Assembly: GCA_900618065.1 (NCBI GenBank)
Contig: UYIL01000003.1
Location: 930,001 to 994,000 of the forward strand
Origin: Streptococcus thermophilus
Lineage (GTDB): Bacteria > Actinomycetota > Actinomycetes > Mycobacteriales > Mycobacteriaceae
Direction: 5' to 3'
DNA length: 64,000 nt
A program made the translations under genes and the position numbers. The notes beneath the pieces are model-generated. The model saw only the letters and a list, made by a program, of their open reading frames with translations. It was not told the DNA's origin and did not search any database. Each line of letters begins with the position of its first letter. The stretch's first letter is position 1. Shown here piece by piece: positions 45,528 to 54,289 of this stretch.

Positions 45528-46667
45528 TTATTCGTGGTGTCCGTCGACGCACTGCTCGTAGTACTCAACCAACTTCTCCGTCGCGGCGCGCCACGACCAC
45601 CGGCTTGCCTCCTCACGGGCGGCGGTGCCCAGGGTGTGGCGGCGGGAGGCGTCGATAAGCAACTGCGAAAACGCGTCCGACCATTGCGCAGGTGAGGCCC
45701 CCTTGTCCACCAGCAGGCCGGTCTCACCGTCGTCGATGACGAACGGGATGCCGCCCGCGCGGGCACCGACGACAGGGACACCGGATGCGAAAGACTCGAG
45801 CGCGACGAGGCCAAGAGTCTCGGTCAGAGAGGGAAACGCGAACACATCCGCGGAAGCAAAAGCTTGCGCGAGCGGCTCGCCCGACATGTAGCCGGTGAAG
45901 TGGGTGAACTCCGGGTTGAAGGCCTTCTTCATCTGCGCGTACTGTGGACCTTCACCCACCATGGCCAAGCGTGCACCGGGGACTTTCTCGCGCAGCAGCG
46001 GCATGACGTCGTTGAGGATGGTCAGGTTCTTCTCCGCAGACATGCGCCCGACGTAGAGCAGTAGGGGAGCTTCCGGATTGCCGTCGGTGAGACGGGCCCG
46101 CATCTCCTCCGAATATTTGTCTGGATGGTAGCCGACAGTGTCCACAGCCTTCGGCCACAGCACCAAGTTCTTAAAGCCGTAGCCCGCGGCAGTGTCCATC
46201 ATGGGCCCGGAGGTGACCAGGTTCATCTCTGCGAGATTGTGCCAATTCTTGACCAGCCAAATCGACGGCTTATGCACGAAGCCGATGCCTAGATCCTTCG
46301 TGTAGGCGGGCACGTCTGTGTGGAAGGACGCCAACAAAGGGATTTTGTGGCGCCGTGCCAGAACAGCGGCAAAACCGGCATACGCGACCGGGTTCACAAT
46401 GTGGACGATGTCCGGATCGAACTCTTTCAACCGCTTGGACACCCGCGGCATAGGCATCCCGACTTTGATCTCCGGGTAAATCCAGTGAAGGGAAATGCTG
46501 GGCACTTTCTCCACGGGAAAACCCGCGTAGGTATCGGGGGCATCGCCAGTGGCGAAGATGACTACATCGTGCCCCATTTCCGCCAGCTGGTCCAGGGTGC
46601 GGATGATGCGGGTGACTACACCGTCAATCTTGGGGAGGAAGACCTCCGTGAAGATGGCAATGCGCAT
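45528..46667 (-). CDS. GT4 glycosyltransferase, SQD2-like (sulfoquinovosyltransferase candidate)
   Basis: 379 aa, GT-B. N-terminal MRIAIFTEVFLPKIDGVVTRI; C-terminal VGRMSAEKNLTILNDVMPLL, FAFPSLTETLGLVALESFASGVPVVGARAGGIP with the family GT4 Glu. It resembles plant SQD2 in SEEMRARLTDGNPEAPLLLYVGR and the terminal WSWRAATEKLVEYYEQ. SQD2 moves sulfoquinovose from UDP-SQ to diacylglycerol. It starts 9 nt after the SQD1-like gene, with both on the same strand. Alternative: a PimB/MgtA-like mannosyltransferase of the same family; the SQD1 partner makes SQD2 more likely. Confidence 0.82.
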   Translation of the reverse strand: MRIAIFTEVFLPKIDGVVTRIIRTLDQLAEMGHDVVIFATGDAPDTYAGFPVEKVPSISLHWIYPEIKVGMPMPRVSKRLKEFDPDIVHIVNPVAYAGFAAVLARRHKIPLLASFHTDVPAYTKDLGIGFVHKPSIWLVKNWHNLAEMNLVTSGPMMDTAAGYGFKNLVLWPKAVDTVGYHPDKYSEEMRARLTDGNPEAPLLLYVGRMSAEKNLTILNDVMPLLREKVPGARLAMVGEGPQYAQMKKAFNPEFTHFTGYMSGEPLAQAFASADVFAFPSLTETLGLVALESFASGVPVVGARAGGIPFVIDDGETGLLVDKGASPAQWSDAFSQLLIDASRRHTLGTAAREEASRWSWRAATEKLVEYYEQCVDGHHE

Positions 46668-46676
46668 GGGGGCGAG

Positions 46677-47873
46677 TTAACGCTCGGTCTCCGGCACACC
46701 CTCAGCCTGGTTCCCGGTCCACAGGGAGCGGGCGGGGATCTTGGAGCGGTCCACGCGGTCGGCGTAGCGCTTGGCCACCTCCTCAACTTCCTGCAGCAGG
46801 CCCTCGGCGAGCTTCGTGGGCTCAAGGCCGAGGCTCAGAAACGTGTCATTGGAGACGAAGAGGTCGTTCTCGTCGGCCTCCTTGCGCGGGTTAGGCACGA
46901 GCGCGTATTCAGTGCCGGAGATCTCGGCGACGAGCTTGGCCAGGTCGCGGACACGGTGAGTCTCCGTCATCTGGTTGAAGATCTTCACGCGCTCGCCGTT
47001 CTCCGGCGGGTTTTCCACCGCGAGCTGAATGCACTTCGCCATGTCACGGATGTGGATGAACGCGCGGGTCTGGCCGCCGGTGCCGTGCACCGTCAGCGGG
47101 TAGCCGATAGCTGCCTGCATGAGGAAGCGGTTGAGCACGGTGCCGTAGTCGCCGTCGTAGTCGAAGCGGTTGATCAGGCGCTCGTCGCGCTCCGTCTGCG
47201 GTGTGTGGGTGCCCCAGATGATGCCCTGGTGCAGGTCGGTGATGCGCAGCTCGTCGTTCTTGGCGTAGTAGGCGAACAGGTTCTGATCCAGCACCTTCGT
47301 CAGGTGGTACACCGAGCCCGGGTTGGTGGGGTAGAGGATCTGCTGGTCGATCATGCCTTTCTCGCCGGCATCCACCTTGATGTCCAAGTAACCTTCCGGG
47401 ATTTCCATGCCGGCGGTGCCGTAGCCGTAGACGCCCATGGTGCCCAGGTGAACGATGTGGATGTTCAGGCCGGACTCCACAACCGCCACGAGCAGGTTGT
47501 GCGTGGCATTGACGTTGTTGTCCACGGTGTAGCGCTTGGTGCGGTTGTTCTTCATCGAGTACGGTGCGGCGCGCTGCTCGGCGAAGTGGATGATGGTGTC
47601 AGGCCGCCCCTCTTCTATGAATCGCTTGAGCGATTCATAGTCTTGGGCGACGTCGATGTTGCGGAACTCGATCGTCTTGCCGGAGACTTCTTTCCACGCT
47701 TCCAGACGCTCCTCGATGGGCACGATCGGGGTGAGCGACTGAGCGCCGAGCTCTTCGTCGATGGCGCGGCGGGAAAGGTTGTCCACGATGGTGACGTCGT
47801 GCCCGAGATCCGAAAGGTGCAGGGAGGAGGGCCACCCGCAGAATCCGTCTCCGCCGAGAACTGCAATCTTCAT
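46677..47873 (-). CDS. UDP-sulfoquinovose synthase (SQD1-like)
   Basis: 398 aa short-chain dehydratase/epimerase. NAD motif GGDGFCGW (7-14), RAAPYSM (101-107), catalytic HLGTMGVYG with Thr145 and Met146, Tyr189-x3-Lys193 in SVYHLTKV, and GGQTRAFIHIRD; all of these match SQD1 features. SQD1 makes UDP-sulfoquinovose from UDP-glucose and sulfite. First gene of a two-gene operon with the SQD2-like glycosyltransferase. Ordinary UDP-glucose epimerases lack the R-x-A-P-Y-S-M block, so I favour SQD1 strongly. The galU gene in the window would supply UDP-glucose. Confidence 0.88.
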   Translation of the reverse strand: MKIAVLGGDGFCGWPSSLHLSDLGHDVTIVDNLSRRAIDEELGAQSLTPIVPIEERLEAWKEVSGKTIEFRNIDVAQDYESLKRFIEEGRPDTIIHFAEQRAAPYSMKNNRTKRYTVDNNVNATHNLLVAVVESGLNIHIVHLGTMGVYGYGTAGMEIPEGYLDIKVDAGEKGMIDQQILYPTNPGSVYHLTKVLDQNLFAYYAKNDELRITDLHQGIIWGTHTPQTERDERLINRFDYDGDYGTVLNRFLMQAAIGYPLTVHGTGGQTRAFIHIRDMAKCIQLAVENPPENGERVKIFNQMTETHRVRDLAKLVAEISGTEYALVPNPRKEADENDLFVSNDTFLSLGLEPTKLAEGLLQEVEEVAKRYADRVDRSKIPARSLWTGNQAEGVPETER

Positions 47874-47909
47874 CGTGTTGTTTCACCTTTCAAGTCGCAT
47901 GCACAGGTC

Positions 47910-47933
47910 GCGCGCGTGAACTTTCATGCGCGC
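47910..47933. promoter_or_regulatory. 24-bp imperfect palindrome upstream of the SQD1-like gene
   Basis: GCGCGCGTGA-N4-TCATGCGCGC matches as inverted arms at 9 of 10 positions. It lies 37 nt before the SQD1 start (minus strand), in the divergent 210-bp gap shared with the FAD dehydrogenase. A regulator binding site is possible. Confidence 0.5.
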
Positions 47934-48083
47934 AAGCTTCTAGGTCACGTTACCTGCCCGGCTCTACCGGCGCGCGGTATGGAGAGTGAACGTTAGGTGA
48001 CATGCGCGATCGGTTTCTACAACGCCCTCAAACTCATTCTCAATCTGCTCACGTGCCCACAGGCAGCCGGTATTCTTTTCGGT

Positions 48084-49790
48084 ATGAAAACTTCTGACTC
48101 CATCATTATCGTCGGTGCTGGCCTGGCTGGTCTTGTCGCAGGCCATGAAGCTGTGAAAGCGGGCCGCAAGGTCGTGTTCATCGATCAGGAAAGTAGAGCG
48201 AACCTGGGCGGTCAGGCATTTTGGTCGCTCGGTGGGCTGTTCATGGTGGGCACCCCGGAGCAGAAGTTGATGGGGGCAAAGGACTTCGAAGACCTCGCGT
48301 GGGCGGACTGGGAAAACTCCGCTAATTACGACGATGCGACCGAGCCCGGCGGCGAGGGCAACCACGACTACTGGCCGCGCAAGTGGGGCCGTGAGTTCGT
48401 CCGCTTCGCCGCGAACGAGATGCGCGATTACCTCGGCGAGCTGGGTTTGCGTGTGCTCCCGACCGTCGGCTGGGCCGAGCGCGGCTCTGGTGACGCCTCC
48501 GGTCACGGCAACACTGTGCCGCGTTTCCACCTCACCTGGGGCACCGGCCCCGAAGTCGTCCGCGTCTTCCTCGAACCGCTCGAGGCCGCGGAGAAGCAGG
48601 GCAAGGTGGAGTTCCGTAACCGCCACCGCATGGACGAAATCATCGTGGAAAACGGCAGGGCAGTGGGGGTGAAGGGCATGGTGCTTGCCGACGATTCCTC
48701 CGAGCGCGGTTTCGCCTCCAACAGCGACGAGGTGGAACCGTTTGAGATCCGCGGCGACGCCGTTGTCATTTCCACCGGAGGCATTGGCGGAAACTTGGAC
48801 AAGGTCCGCGAGATGTGGCCGGACGACCGTTGGGGCCCGTGCCCGGAAAACATGGTCACCGGCGTGCCCGAGTTCGTTGACGGCCGCGGCATCGGCATCG
48901 CCGAGGCAGCCGGCGCGAACCTGGTGAACACTGACCGGATGTGGCACTACCCGGAGGGGATGATCAACTGGGATCCGATCTGGCCGGGCCACGGCATCCG
49001 CATCATCCCTGGCCCGTCGTCGATGTGGCTCGACGCGACCGGCAAGCGTCTGCCCACCAACCTGTTCCCGGGCTCGGACAACATTGCCGCACTGGCTCAC
49101 ATCGGCCGCACGGGCCATGGGTACTCCTGGTTCCTTCTCAACCAGCACATTGCCGACAAGGAATTCATCTTCTCCGGTTCTGAGCAGAATCCGGATCTGA
49201 CCGACAAGTCCTTCAAGAAGCTCGCCGGCAAGCTCGGCCCCGGCACGCACGTGGCGGTCAAGGCGTTCATGGACAACGGGGCGGACTGGGTCATCGCCGA
49301 CAACCTCGAAGACTTAGTGCGCAAGATGAACGAACTGGCCGCCGAAACTGCAGACGATGAGGCCATCGAGGTCGACTACGACCTCGTGCACAAGCAGGTC
49401 GTCGAGCGTGACGCCCAGCTGACCAACACCTTCTCCAAGGACGCGCAGATCAACTACATCCGCACGGCACGCAACTTCCTGGGCGACAAGATCGTGCGCT
49501 GCGCCGAGCCCCACCGGCTTCTGGACGAGAAGAAGGGCCCGCTCATCGCGGTCAAACTGCACGTTCTTACCCGCAAGACGCTTGGCGGCATTGAGACTGA
49601 CCTGAACGGCCGCGCTCTGCACGACGACGGCTCCATCTTCCCGGGCCTCTACGCCTGCGGCGAGGTCGCCGGATTTGGTGGCGGCGGCTACCACGGCAAG
49701 AACGCCCTGGAGGGCACCTTCTTGGGCGGCTGCATCCACTCTGGTAAGCGCGTCGGCGAAAATGTCGCTGCAGAGTCAGCGAGCGTCTAG
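48084..49790 (+). CDS. FAD-dependent dehydrogenase (fumarate reductase / KstD type)
   Basis: 568 aa from ATG 48084. N-terminal FAD motif IIVGAGLAGLVAGHEAVKAGRKVVFIDQE; GGIGGNLDKV in the middle and GLYACGEVAGFGGGGYHGKNALEGTFLGGCIHSGKRVG at the C-terminus are typical of the FAD_binding_2 flavoprotein group that includes ketosteroid 1-dehydrogenases. No signal peptide. The electron acceptor and substrate are unknown. Divergent from the SQD1-like gene; the stop shares CTAG with the convergent gene at 49787. Confidence 0.82.
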   Translation: MKTSDSIIIVGAGLAGLVAGHEAVKAGRKVVFIDQESRANLGGQAFWSLGGLFMVGTPEQKLMGAKDFEDLAWADWENSANYDDATEPGGEGNHDYWPRKWGREFVRFAANEMRDYLGELGLRVLPTVGWAERGSGDASGHGNTVPRFHLTWGTGPEVVRVFLEPLEAAEKQGKVEFRNRHRMDEIIVENGRAVGVKGMVLADDSSERGFASNSDEVEPFEIRGDAVVISTGGIGGNLDKVREMWPDDRWGPCPENMVTGVPEFVDGRGIGIAEAAGANLVNTDRMWHYPEGMINWDPIWPGHGIRIIPGPSSMWLDATGKRLPTNLFPGSDNIAALAHIGRTGHGYSWFLLNQHIADKEFIFSGSEQNPDLTDKSFKKLAGKLGPGTHVAVKAFMDNGADWVIADNLEDLVRKMNELAAETADDEAIEVDYDLVHKQVVERDAQLTNTFSKDAQINYIRTARNFLGDKIVRCAEPHRLLDEKKGPLIAVKLHVLTRKTLGGIETDLNGRALHDDGSIFPGLYACGEVAGFGGGGYHGKNALEGTFLGGCIHSGKRVGENVAAESASV

Positions 49791-50212
49791 AAATCCCCGA
49801 CGTAGGTGCGCATCCAGTCCTTCATTGTGGGGAAAGGCCCATTGATGAACTCCCCGTCCATGAAGTGGTAGTGCCCGAATTCAGTGGTTCCGTCGTCTTT
49901 GAGGTGGTAGACGGCGTAGTCGCCATCGACGAAGGATGCGACTGCAAACCACTTTTCCGGGTCTTCCCCAGTCCACTTGGCCGCATGCATGACGTGCTCG
50001 TGCCCTGATTGAATGCTGAAGGGATCGTTTGGCGGGTATTCGGGGGAGTGCCAGTCCATGCGCGGTACGTAGAAGTCGCCGTACTCCTCAAAGAATTCGC
50101 GGTACTCGCAGGGCACCCACTCCGGAACATCCGAGAGCGCCAAGTCGAGTTCCTCCGCGCTGAATTCAAACCTAGATACACGGGGTGTGTCGATGTCAAA
50201 AGAGGATGGCAT
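49787..50212 (-). CDS. Acidic hypothetical protein
   Basis: 141 aa from ATG 50212 (the open frame extends upstream without sensible sequence). Very acidic and aromatic, with many Tyr/Phe/Trp: YREFFEEYGDFYVPRMDWHSPEY, HEHVMHAAKWTGEDPEKWFAVASF. No TM segment. It may relate to SUKH/SMI1-type immunity folds, but I could not confirm this. It overlaps the FAD dehydrogenase stop by 4 nt, tail to tail. Confidence 0.6.
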   Translation of the reverse strand: MPSSFDIDTPRVSRFEFSAEELDLALSDVPEWVPCEYREFFEEYGDFYVPRMDWHSPEYPPNDPFSIQSGHEHVMHAAKWTGEDPEKWFAVASFVDGDYAVYHLKDDGTTEFGHYHFMDGEFINGPFPTMKDWMRTYVGDF

Positions 50213-50261
50213 TTTCAGACCTTTGCTCTCTACGGCTGCTTTGGGTTCACCGTACTCATTT

Positions 50262-51524
50262 TCAAGCCCTGGTGCTGTGCTGGATCGCGGCGGTGGCCGC
50301 CTGCCCGCGCAGCCGTTCTCGGTCTTGGTCGGGGATGAGTGAGCCACCGGTCAGCCAGACGAGGTGCGTGGCGGAGTCGGGTACGTCCGGCAACCGCCAC
50401 GGGATGGTCAGGCCAGCTGTCGCAGACGGTTCGACGACGATGCCGGTGGTGCGTTCGAGCCAGTTGACTGCGGCGAGGAAGGTCACGTCGGCAAGGGTGT
50501 GGATGCCGTCGAAAAGCGCATCGGCATGCTTGACGACGAGCGGCGACGGGCGCTGCACAGCCAAACCATCGGCAATGGTGCGCCCGCTCAGGCCGTAGTC
50601 CGCGCCGGAAACCTCGGCACCTTTGCCGGTGGCGAGGCCGAGCGCCATGCACGGGCTAGTGACTGGTTCGACGATGTGGCACTGGACTGCCGGGCCGAAA
50701 GCCTGCTTGAGACCGAACGCGACCCCGCCGGGGCCGCCCCCGACGCCGCAGGGCAAGTAGACGATAAGCGGGGAGTCCGGTGTGAACTCTTTACCGAGGG
50801 CATCGAACTGAGCCTTGAGGCGCCGGCCGGCGACGGCATAGCCGGCGAATAGACCGAGAGAGTTCTCATCGTCGATGAAGAACGTCGGTCCGGACTCGTC
50901 GGCTGAGCTGGTCGCAGCCGCCCGGGCGGCTGCGACGGTGTCGGTGAACAACCCAGGGTGCTCCACGACGGCCGCGCCACCAGCGCGGAGCCGGTCCTTC
51001 TTCCATTGTTTGGCATCGATGGACATGTGCACCTCGGTGGGGAATCCCAGCTGAGGGCCGACCGTGCCGATCGATAACCCGAGGTTGCCCGTAGAGGCAA
51101 CTGTGATAGTGACGCCGGGGCGTTCTTCGGCAAGACGGAACACCTCGTGGATCCCGCCGCGGGCTTTGATGGAGCCGCTGATCGGCAGGGCATCGTCGCG
51201 CTTGATCCACAGTGACCCCGCCACGTCGCGCTCGAAGACGCGGGAGAGATAATCCTTGGTGTCCGGGACTTCCTCGACGGGGGATTCGATGATGCCGGGG
51301 CCGAACCCGCCTGACCCGGCGCGAGTTTCGGGATAGTGCTCGGCAACCCATGGGGCGAAGCGGTCGAACCGGTCTGCGGCTTCATCCGCGGCGGCCACCG
51401 TGTCGGCGTCGAGCTCCAAGGTGGTGTTGCGGGCCCAGGAAATTTCATGGGTGGCACGGAGGGCGTCGATAAGCGAAAGGGCGCGTGGGGGCGGGCAAGC
51501 AGAACGGTCCCAGGGCATGGTCAT
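50262..51524 (-). CDS. dsdA: D-serine ammonia-lyase (dehydratase)
   Basis: 420 aa fold-type II PLP enzyme. The PLP Lys is in SGSIKARGGIHEV; LWIKRDDALPISGSIK, ASTGNLGLSIG, and the phosphate-binding CGVGGGPGGVAFGL (glycine loop) match DsdA. It deaminates D-serine to pyruvate. An MFS transporter gene is divergent across 100 bp and may import the amino acid (inference). Overlapping ATGs at 51524 and 51518 make the exact start uncertain. Confidence 0.9.
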   Translation of the reverse strand: MTMPWDRSACPPPRALSLIDALRATHEISWARNTTLELDADTVAAADEAADRFDRFAPWVAEHYPETRAGSGGFGPGIIESPVEEVPDTKDYLSRVFERDVAGSLWIKRDDALPISGSIKARGGIHEVFRLAEERPGVTITVASTGNLGLSIGTVGPQLGFPTEVHMSIDAKQWKKDRLRAGGAAVVEHPGLFTDTVAAARAAATSSADESGPTFFIDDENSLGLFAGYAVAGRRLKAQFDALGKEFTPDSPLIVYLPCGVGGGPGGVAFGLKQAFGPAVQCHIVEPVTSPCMALGLATGKGAEVSGADYGLSGRTIADGLAVQRPSPLVVKHADALFDGIHTLADVTFLAAVNWLERTTGIVVEPSATAGLTIPWRLPDVPDSATHLVWLTGGSLIPDQDRERLRGQAATAAIQHSTRA

Positions 51525-51624
51525 GAGCCCCCACTATATAAAACTGTTGGAAAATAGATATTGGCCCGAGTAGAGTTACGCGGGTCACAACCGTTGCACT
51601 GATCCGCGGGAGGAGGCATCTGCA

Positions 51625-52893
51625 ATGACCCGCACGTTCACGCCGAAAGACCCCAAGACTGTCTTCATCAGCGTGGTAGCGTTCCTCATCTCCGCCGGAT
51701 GGGCCGCGAACCACTTCGCGTCCGTGCTCGTGGTGCTACGAGAAAACCAGGATATGTCGACGCTGCTGGTCAACAGCGCCTACGGCATCTACGCTTTGGG
51801 CCTGTTTCCGTGCCTCATCGCTGGCGGCCTCATTGCGGACCGCTTCGGATCGCGGCCGGCGGTGATGGTCGGTGCGACTGTGGCCATGCTGGGCAACATC
51901 GCGCTCATGTTCTGGCAGGAACACCCGGCGGTGCTGCTGGGGGCGCGTTTCGTCGTCGGGCTCGGCGTAGGCCTGGTGGTCAGTGCCGGTACTGCCTGGG
52001 CCGGTCGGTTGCGGGGCACGGAGGGCACGACACTGGCAGGCATCTTCCTCACCTCCGGCTTCATGCTGGGGCCGATTGCCTCGGGCATCATTGCGCACAC
52101 GGTCAGTGCGGACAACGCCATTTACATCCCGTACGTTGCGTCGATCCTGCTCTCGCTGTGCGCAATCGGCTTCTCTTTCATCGTCGGCGATGTTCCGCAC
52201 ACCCGCGAGGTCTTGCACCAAGAGGTGGATGAAGAAGACATTCAGCGCGATGCCCTCGACGATGCGTACGAGACAGACGATGCTCACGATGCCGATGAGC
52301 TGGCGCCTGCGGTGGAGCAGTCCGCTGGCAAGGCGCTGGCGACCGCATTCCCCATGGGTCTGTGGGTCTTCGCATGCATGACCTGTGCGATTGTCACGCT
52401 GTCTGGGCGTGTGGGACAGTACTTCGAGTCTGGTGCGTTCCTGCCGGGAGTTGCCGCCGTGACCGCCTTCGGTTCCGGCTTGGTGATTCAGGCGATCGGC
52501 CGGAAGATGAACTTCGGCCCGTACTCCGGTGTCGTCGGTGCGTTGTGCGCGGTAACGGGCATGACACTGGTGGCGGTCGGCGGCGCGAGCCCATCGATGG
52601 CCATGTTCATCGTGGCGTCGGTCTTCTTGGGGCTTGCGTACGGCCTGTGCTTGCGCGAAGGACTGCTTGACGTTGACACCTTCAGCCCGCCTGACAAGCG
52701 CGGCTCCGTTATCGGCATCTACTACGTGGCCACCTACATCGGATTCGGTTTCCCGCCGCTGATCGAGTGGCTCAGCGGCTACGTCGGCCCGTCTCTGCCG
52801 TACTGGGTGCTAGCGGCGCTGGCCCTCGTGTCCGCGGCGATCCGCACAGTGCAGATCCGCTCCGGTTACCTGATCAGGCCGCAGGCAGCGTAA
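51625..52893 (+). CDS. MFS transporter
   Basis: 422 aa, 12 predicted TM helices with a charged acidic central loop (about 196-230: EVDEEDIQRDALDD...) between helices 6 and 7. GGLIADRFGSRPAVMVG is the loop 2-3 MFS motif. Strong ribosome binding site GGGAGGAGG. The substrate is not evident; proximity to a D-serine dehydratase suggests an amino acid or small organic acid. Confidence 0.85.
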   Translation: MTRTFTPKDPKTVFISVVAFLISAGWAANHFASVLVVLRENQDMSTLLVNSAYGIYALGLFPCLIAGGLIADRFGSRPAVMVGATVAMLGNIALMFWQEHPAVLLGARFVVGLGVGLVVSAGTAWAGRLRGTEGTTLAGIFLTSGFMLGPIASGIIAHTVSADNAIYIPYVASILLSLCAIGFSFIVGDVPHTREVLHQEVDEEDIQRDALDDAYETDDAHDADELAPAVEQSAGKALATAFPMGLWVFACMTCAIVTLSGRVGQYFESGAFLPGVAAVTAFGSGLVIQAIGRKMNFGPYSGVVGALCAVTGMTLVAVGGASPSMAMFIVASVFLGLAYGLCLREGLLDVDTFSPPDKRGSVIGIYYVATYIGFGFPPLIEWLSGYVGPSLPYWVLAALALVSAAIRTVQIRSGYLIRPQAA

Positions 52894-52918
52894 ACGGCTC
52901 TTGATTAGGGTTGGAGGC

Positions 52919-54283
52919 ATGACGGACAACATTACGAATGCCTCCACCAACCCCATGCCCGCTCCGGCCGCAGCCGGCCACGATGCAGCGCCTGAAGGCA
53001 CCCGCCTGATGCACCGCGACCTCTGCTGCACAGACTCGGTGCCCTGGGCAGGGCCGAACCCGGACACCGCCGGGGAAACTTTGATCACTGATCCGGACGG
53101 GACCTGCTCCACCTTGTTCCAGGCCTCTAACGGCATGGTGGTGGGCCTGTGCACCCGCTACACCGAGGGCAAAGGCGGGGATTTGCAGGTTGACCGGCCC
53201 ATCGTTGTTCTCTTTGACCCAGACACAGCCGAGCCGCTGGCTGTCCACGAGATGGAAAAACACGGTCTTTTCGGCGGGGTGTACGGGTATTTGGACAAGT
53301 CCGACAGCGTCATCATCGCAGAAGGGCACGACATTCTTTCCGTATCTCACCGTTTTAACGGCGAGCAGTGGGAGCTCAACGCCGAATCGATGACCACCTT
53401 GAGTGAGATCCCCGAGGATGCCCAGCTCGCCGGTCTCATTCCCGATGGCCAGGAGCGCACCTGGTTTGTCACCCAGGATTCCATCATCGGCGTGGTAACC
53501 GACGCCGGGCAGTACACGCTCCAGCTGGGGGCGGGGGAGGAAGGCATCGCCAATGGGCTCGTCGGCCGCCCGAACGGTGTCAGTGTGCTGACCACTCACG
53601 CGCTGTACGAGGTCGAGCTCGACGGCGGCGAGGTCAAGATCGCGTGGCGCCATGAGTATGACCGTGGCTCTGCACGCAAGCCCGGGCAGCTTAGCTGGGG
53701 GTCTGGAACAACGCCGACGTTCTTCGGCGAGGATGACCCGTGGGTCGCCATCGTGGACAATGCGGACGACCGCCCCAACCTCATCGTGCTTTCCGCCAAG
53801 ACCGGTGAGGTACTGGGCAGCACGCCCGCTTTCGAGATCAGCGGCCAGGGCACGGAGAACTCCATCATGGCCGACGGCAATACGCTGTGGATCCCCTCCA
53901 CCTACGGCTTCGAATATCCAGAAGAGGCCGTCGACGGTCCGTCCGTTCCAGAATCCGCGCCGTTTACGGGCGGTTTGACGCGTATCGACGTCTCACCTGA
54001 CGGCGACAACGCCGTGTCCTTTGAACGAGTGTGGGAGACCACCCACAACGTGTCCACACTGCCGATCCTGACCCTTCAGGACCGCCGCATCTGGTCAATG
54101 AGCACCGACGACGCCGACAACGTGGTCAGCTTTGCCGGTGTGGACGCGGACACCGGCGAGGAAGTCTTCCGTAAAGAAGTCGGCCAGAAACCGCTCGACG
54201 ACCCCGGCCAAATGACCGGCCTGATCACCCCGGATGGTGTCTACTGGCAAGCGACGTTCTTCCGGATGCATGTGTTGAAGTAG
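52919..54283 (+). CDS. Large uncharacterised protein, possible beta-propeller
   Basis: 454 aa from ATG 52919; no signal peptide or TM helix. Multiple beta-rich repeats with Asp/Gly turns (VIVVLFDPDTAEPLAVHEME, VYGYLDKSDSVIIAEGHD, WVAIVDNADDRPNLIVLSAKTGEVLGS, VNVVSFAGVDADTGEEVFRKE) look like PQQ/WD-type blades. I recognise no specific family. The N-terminus is Pro/Ala-rich (PMPAPAAAGHDAAPEG). It is followed by a convergent small gene. Confidence 0.65.
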   Translation: MTDNITNASTNPMPAPAAAGHDAAPEGTRLMHRDLCCTDSVPWAGPNPDTAGETLITDPDGTCSTLFQASNGMVVGLCTRYTEGKGGDLQVDRPIVVLFDPDTAEPLAVHEMEKHGLFGGVYGYLDKSDSVIIAEGHDILSVSHRFNGEQWELNAESMTTLSEIPEDAQLAGLIPDGQERTWFVTQDSIIGVVTDAGQYTLQLGAGEEGIANGLVGRPNGVSVLTTHALYEVELDGGEVKIAWRHEYDRGSARKPGQLSWGSGTTPTFFGEDDPWVAIVDNADDRPNLIVLSAKTGEVLGSTPAFEISGQGTENSIMADGNTLWIPSTYGFEYPEEAVDGPSVPESAPFTGGLTRIDVSPDGDNAVSFERVWETTHNVSTLPILTLQDRRIWSMSTDDADNVVSFAGVDADTGEEVFRKEVGQKPLDDPGQMTGLITPDGVYWQATFFRMHVLK

Positions 54284-54289
54284 CACGGA

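Noticed and set aside
46320..47996. Long forward open frame opposite the SQD pair
   Set aside because: Shadow of two strongly matching minus-strand genes; no domain, and composition is typical of antisense frames in high-GC DNA.
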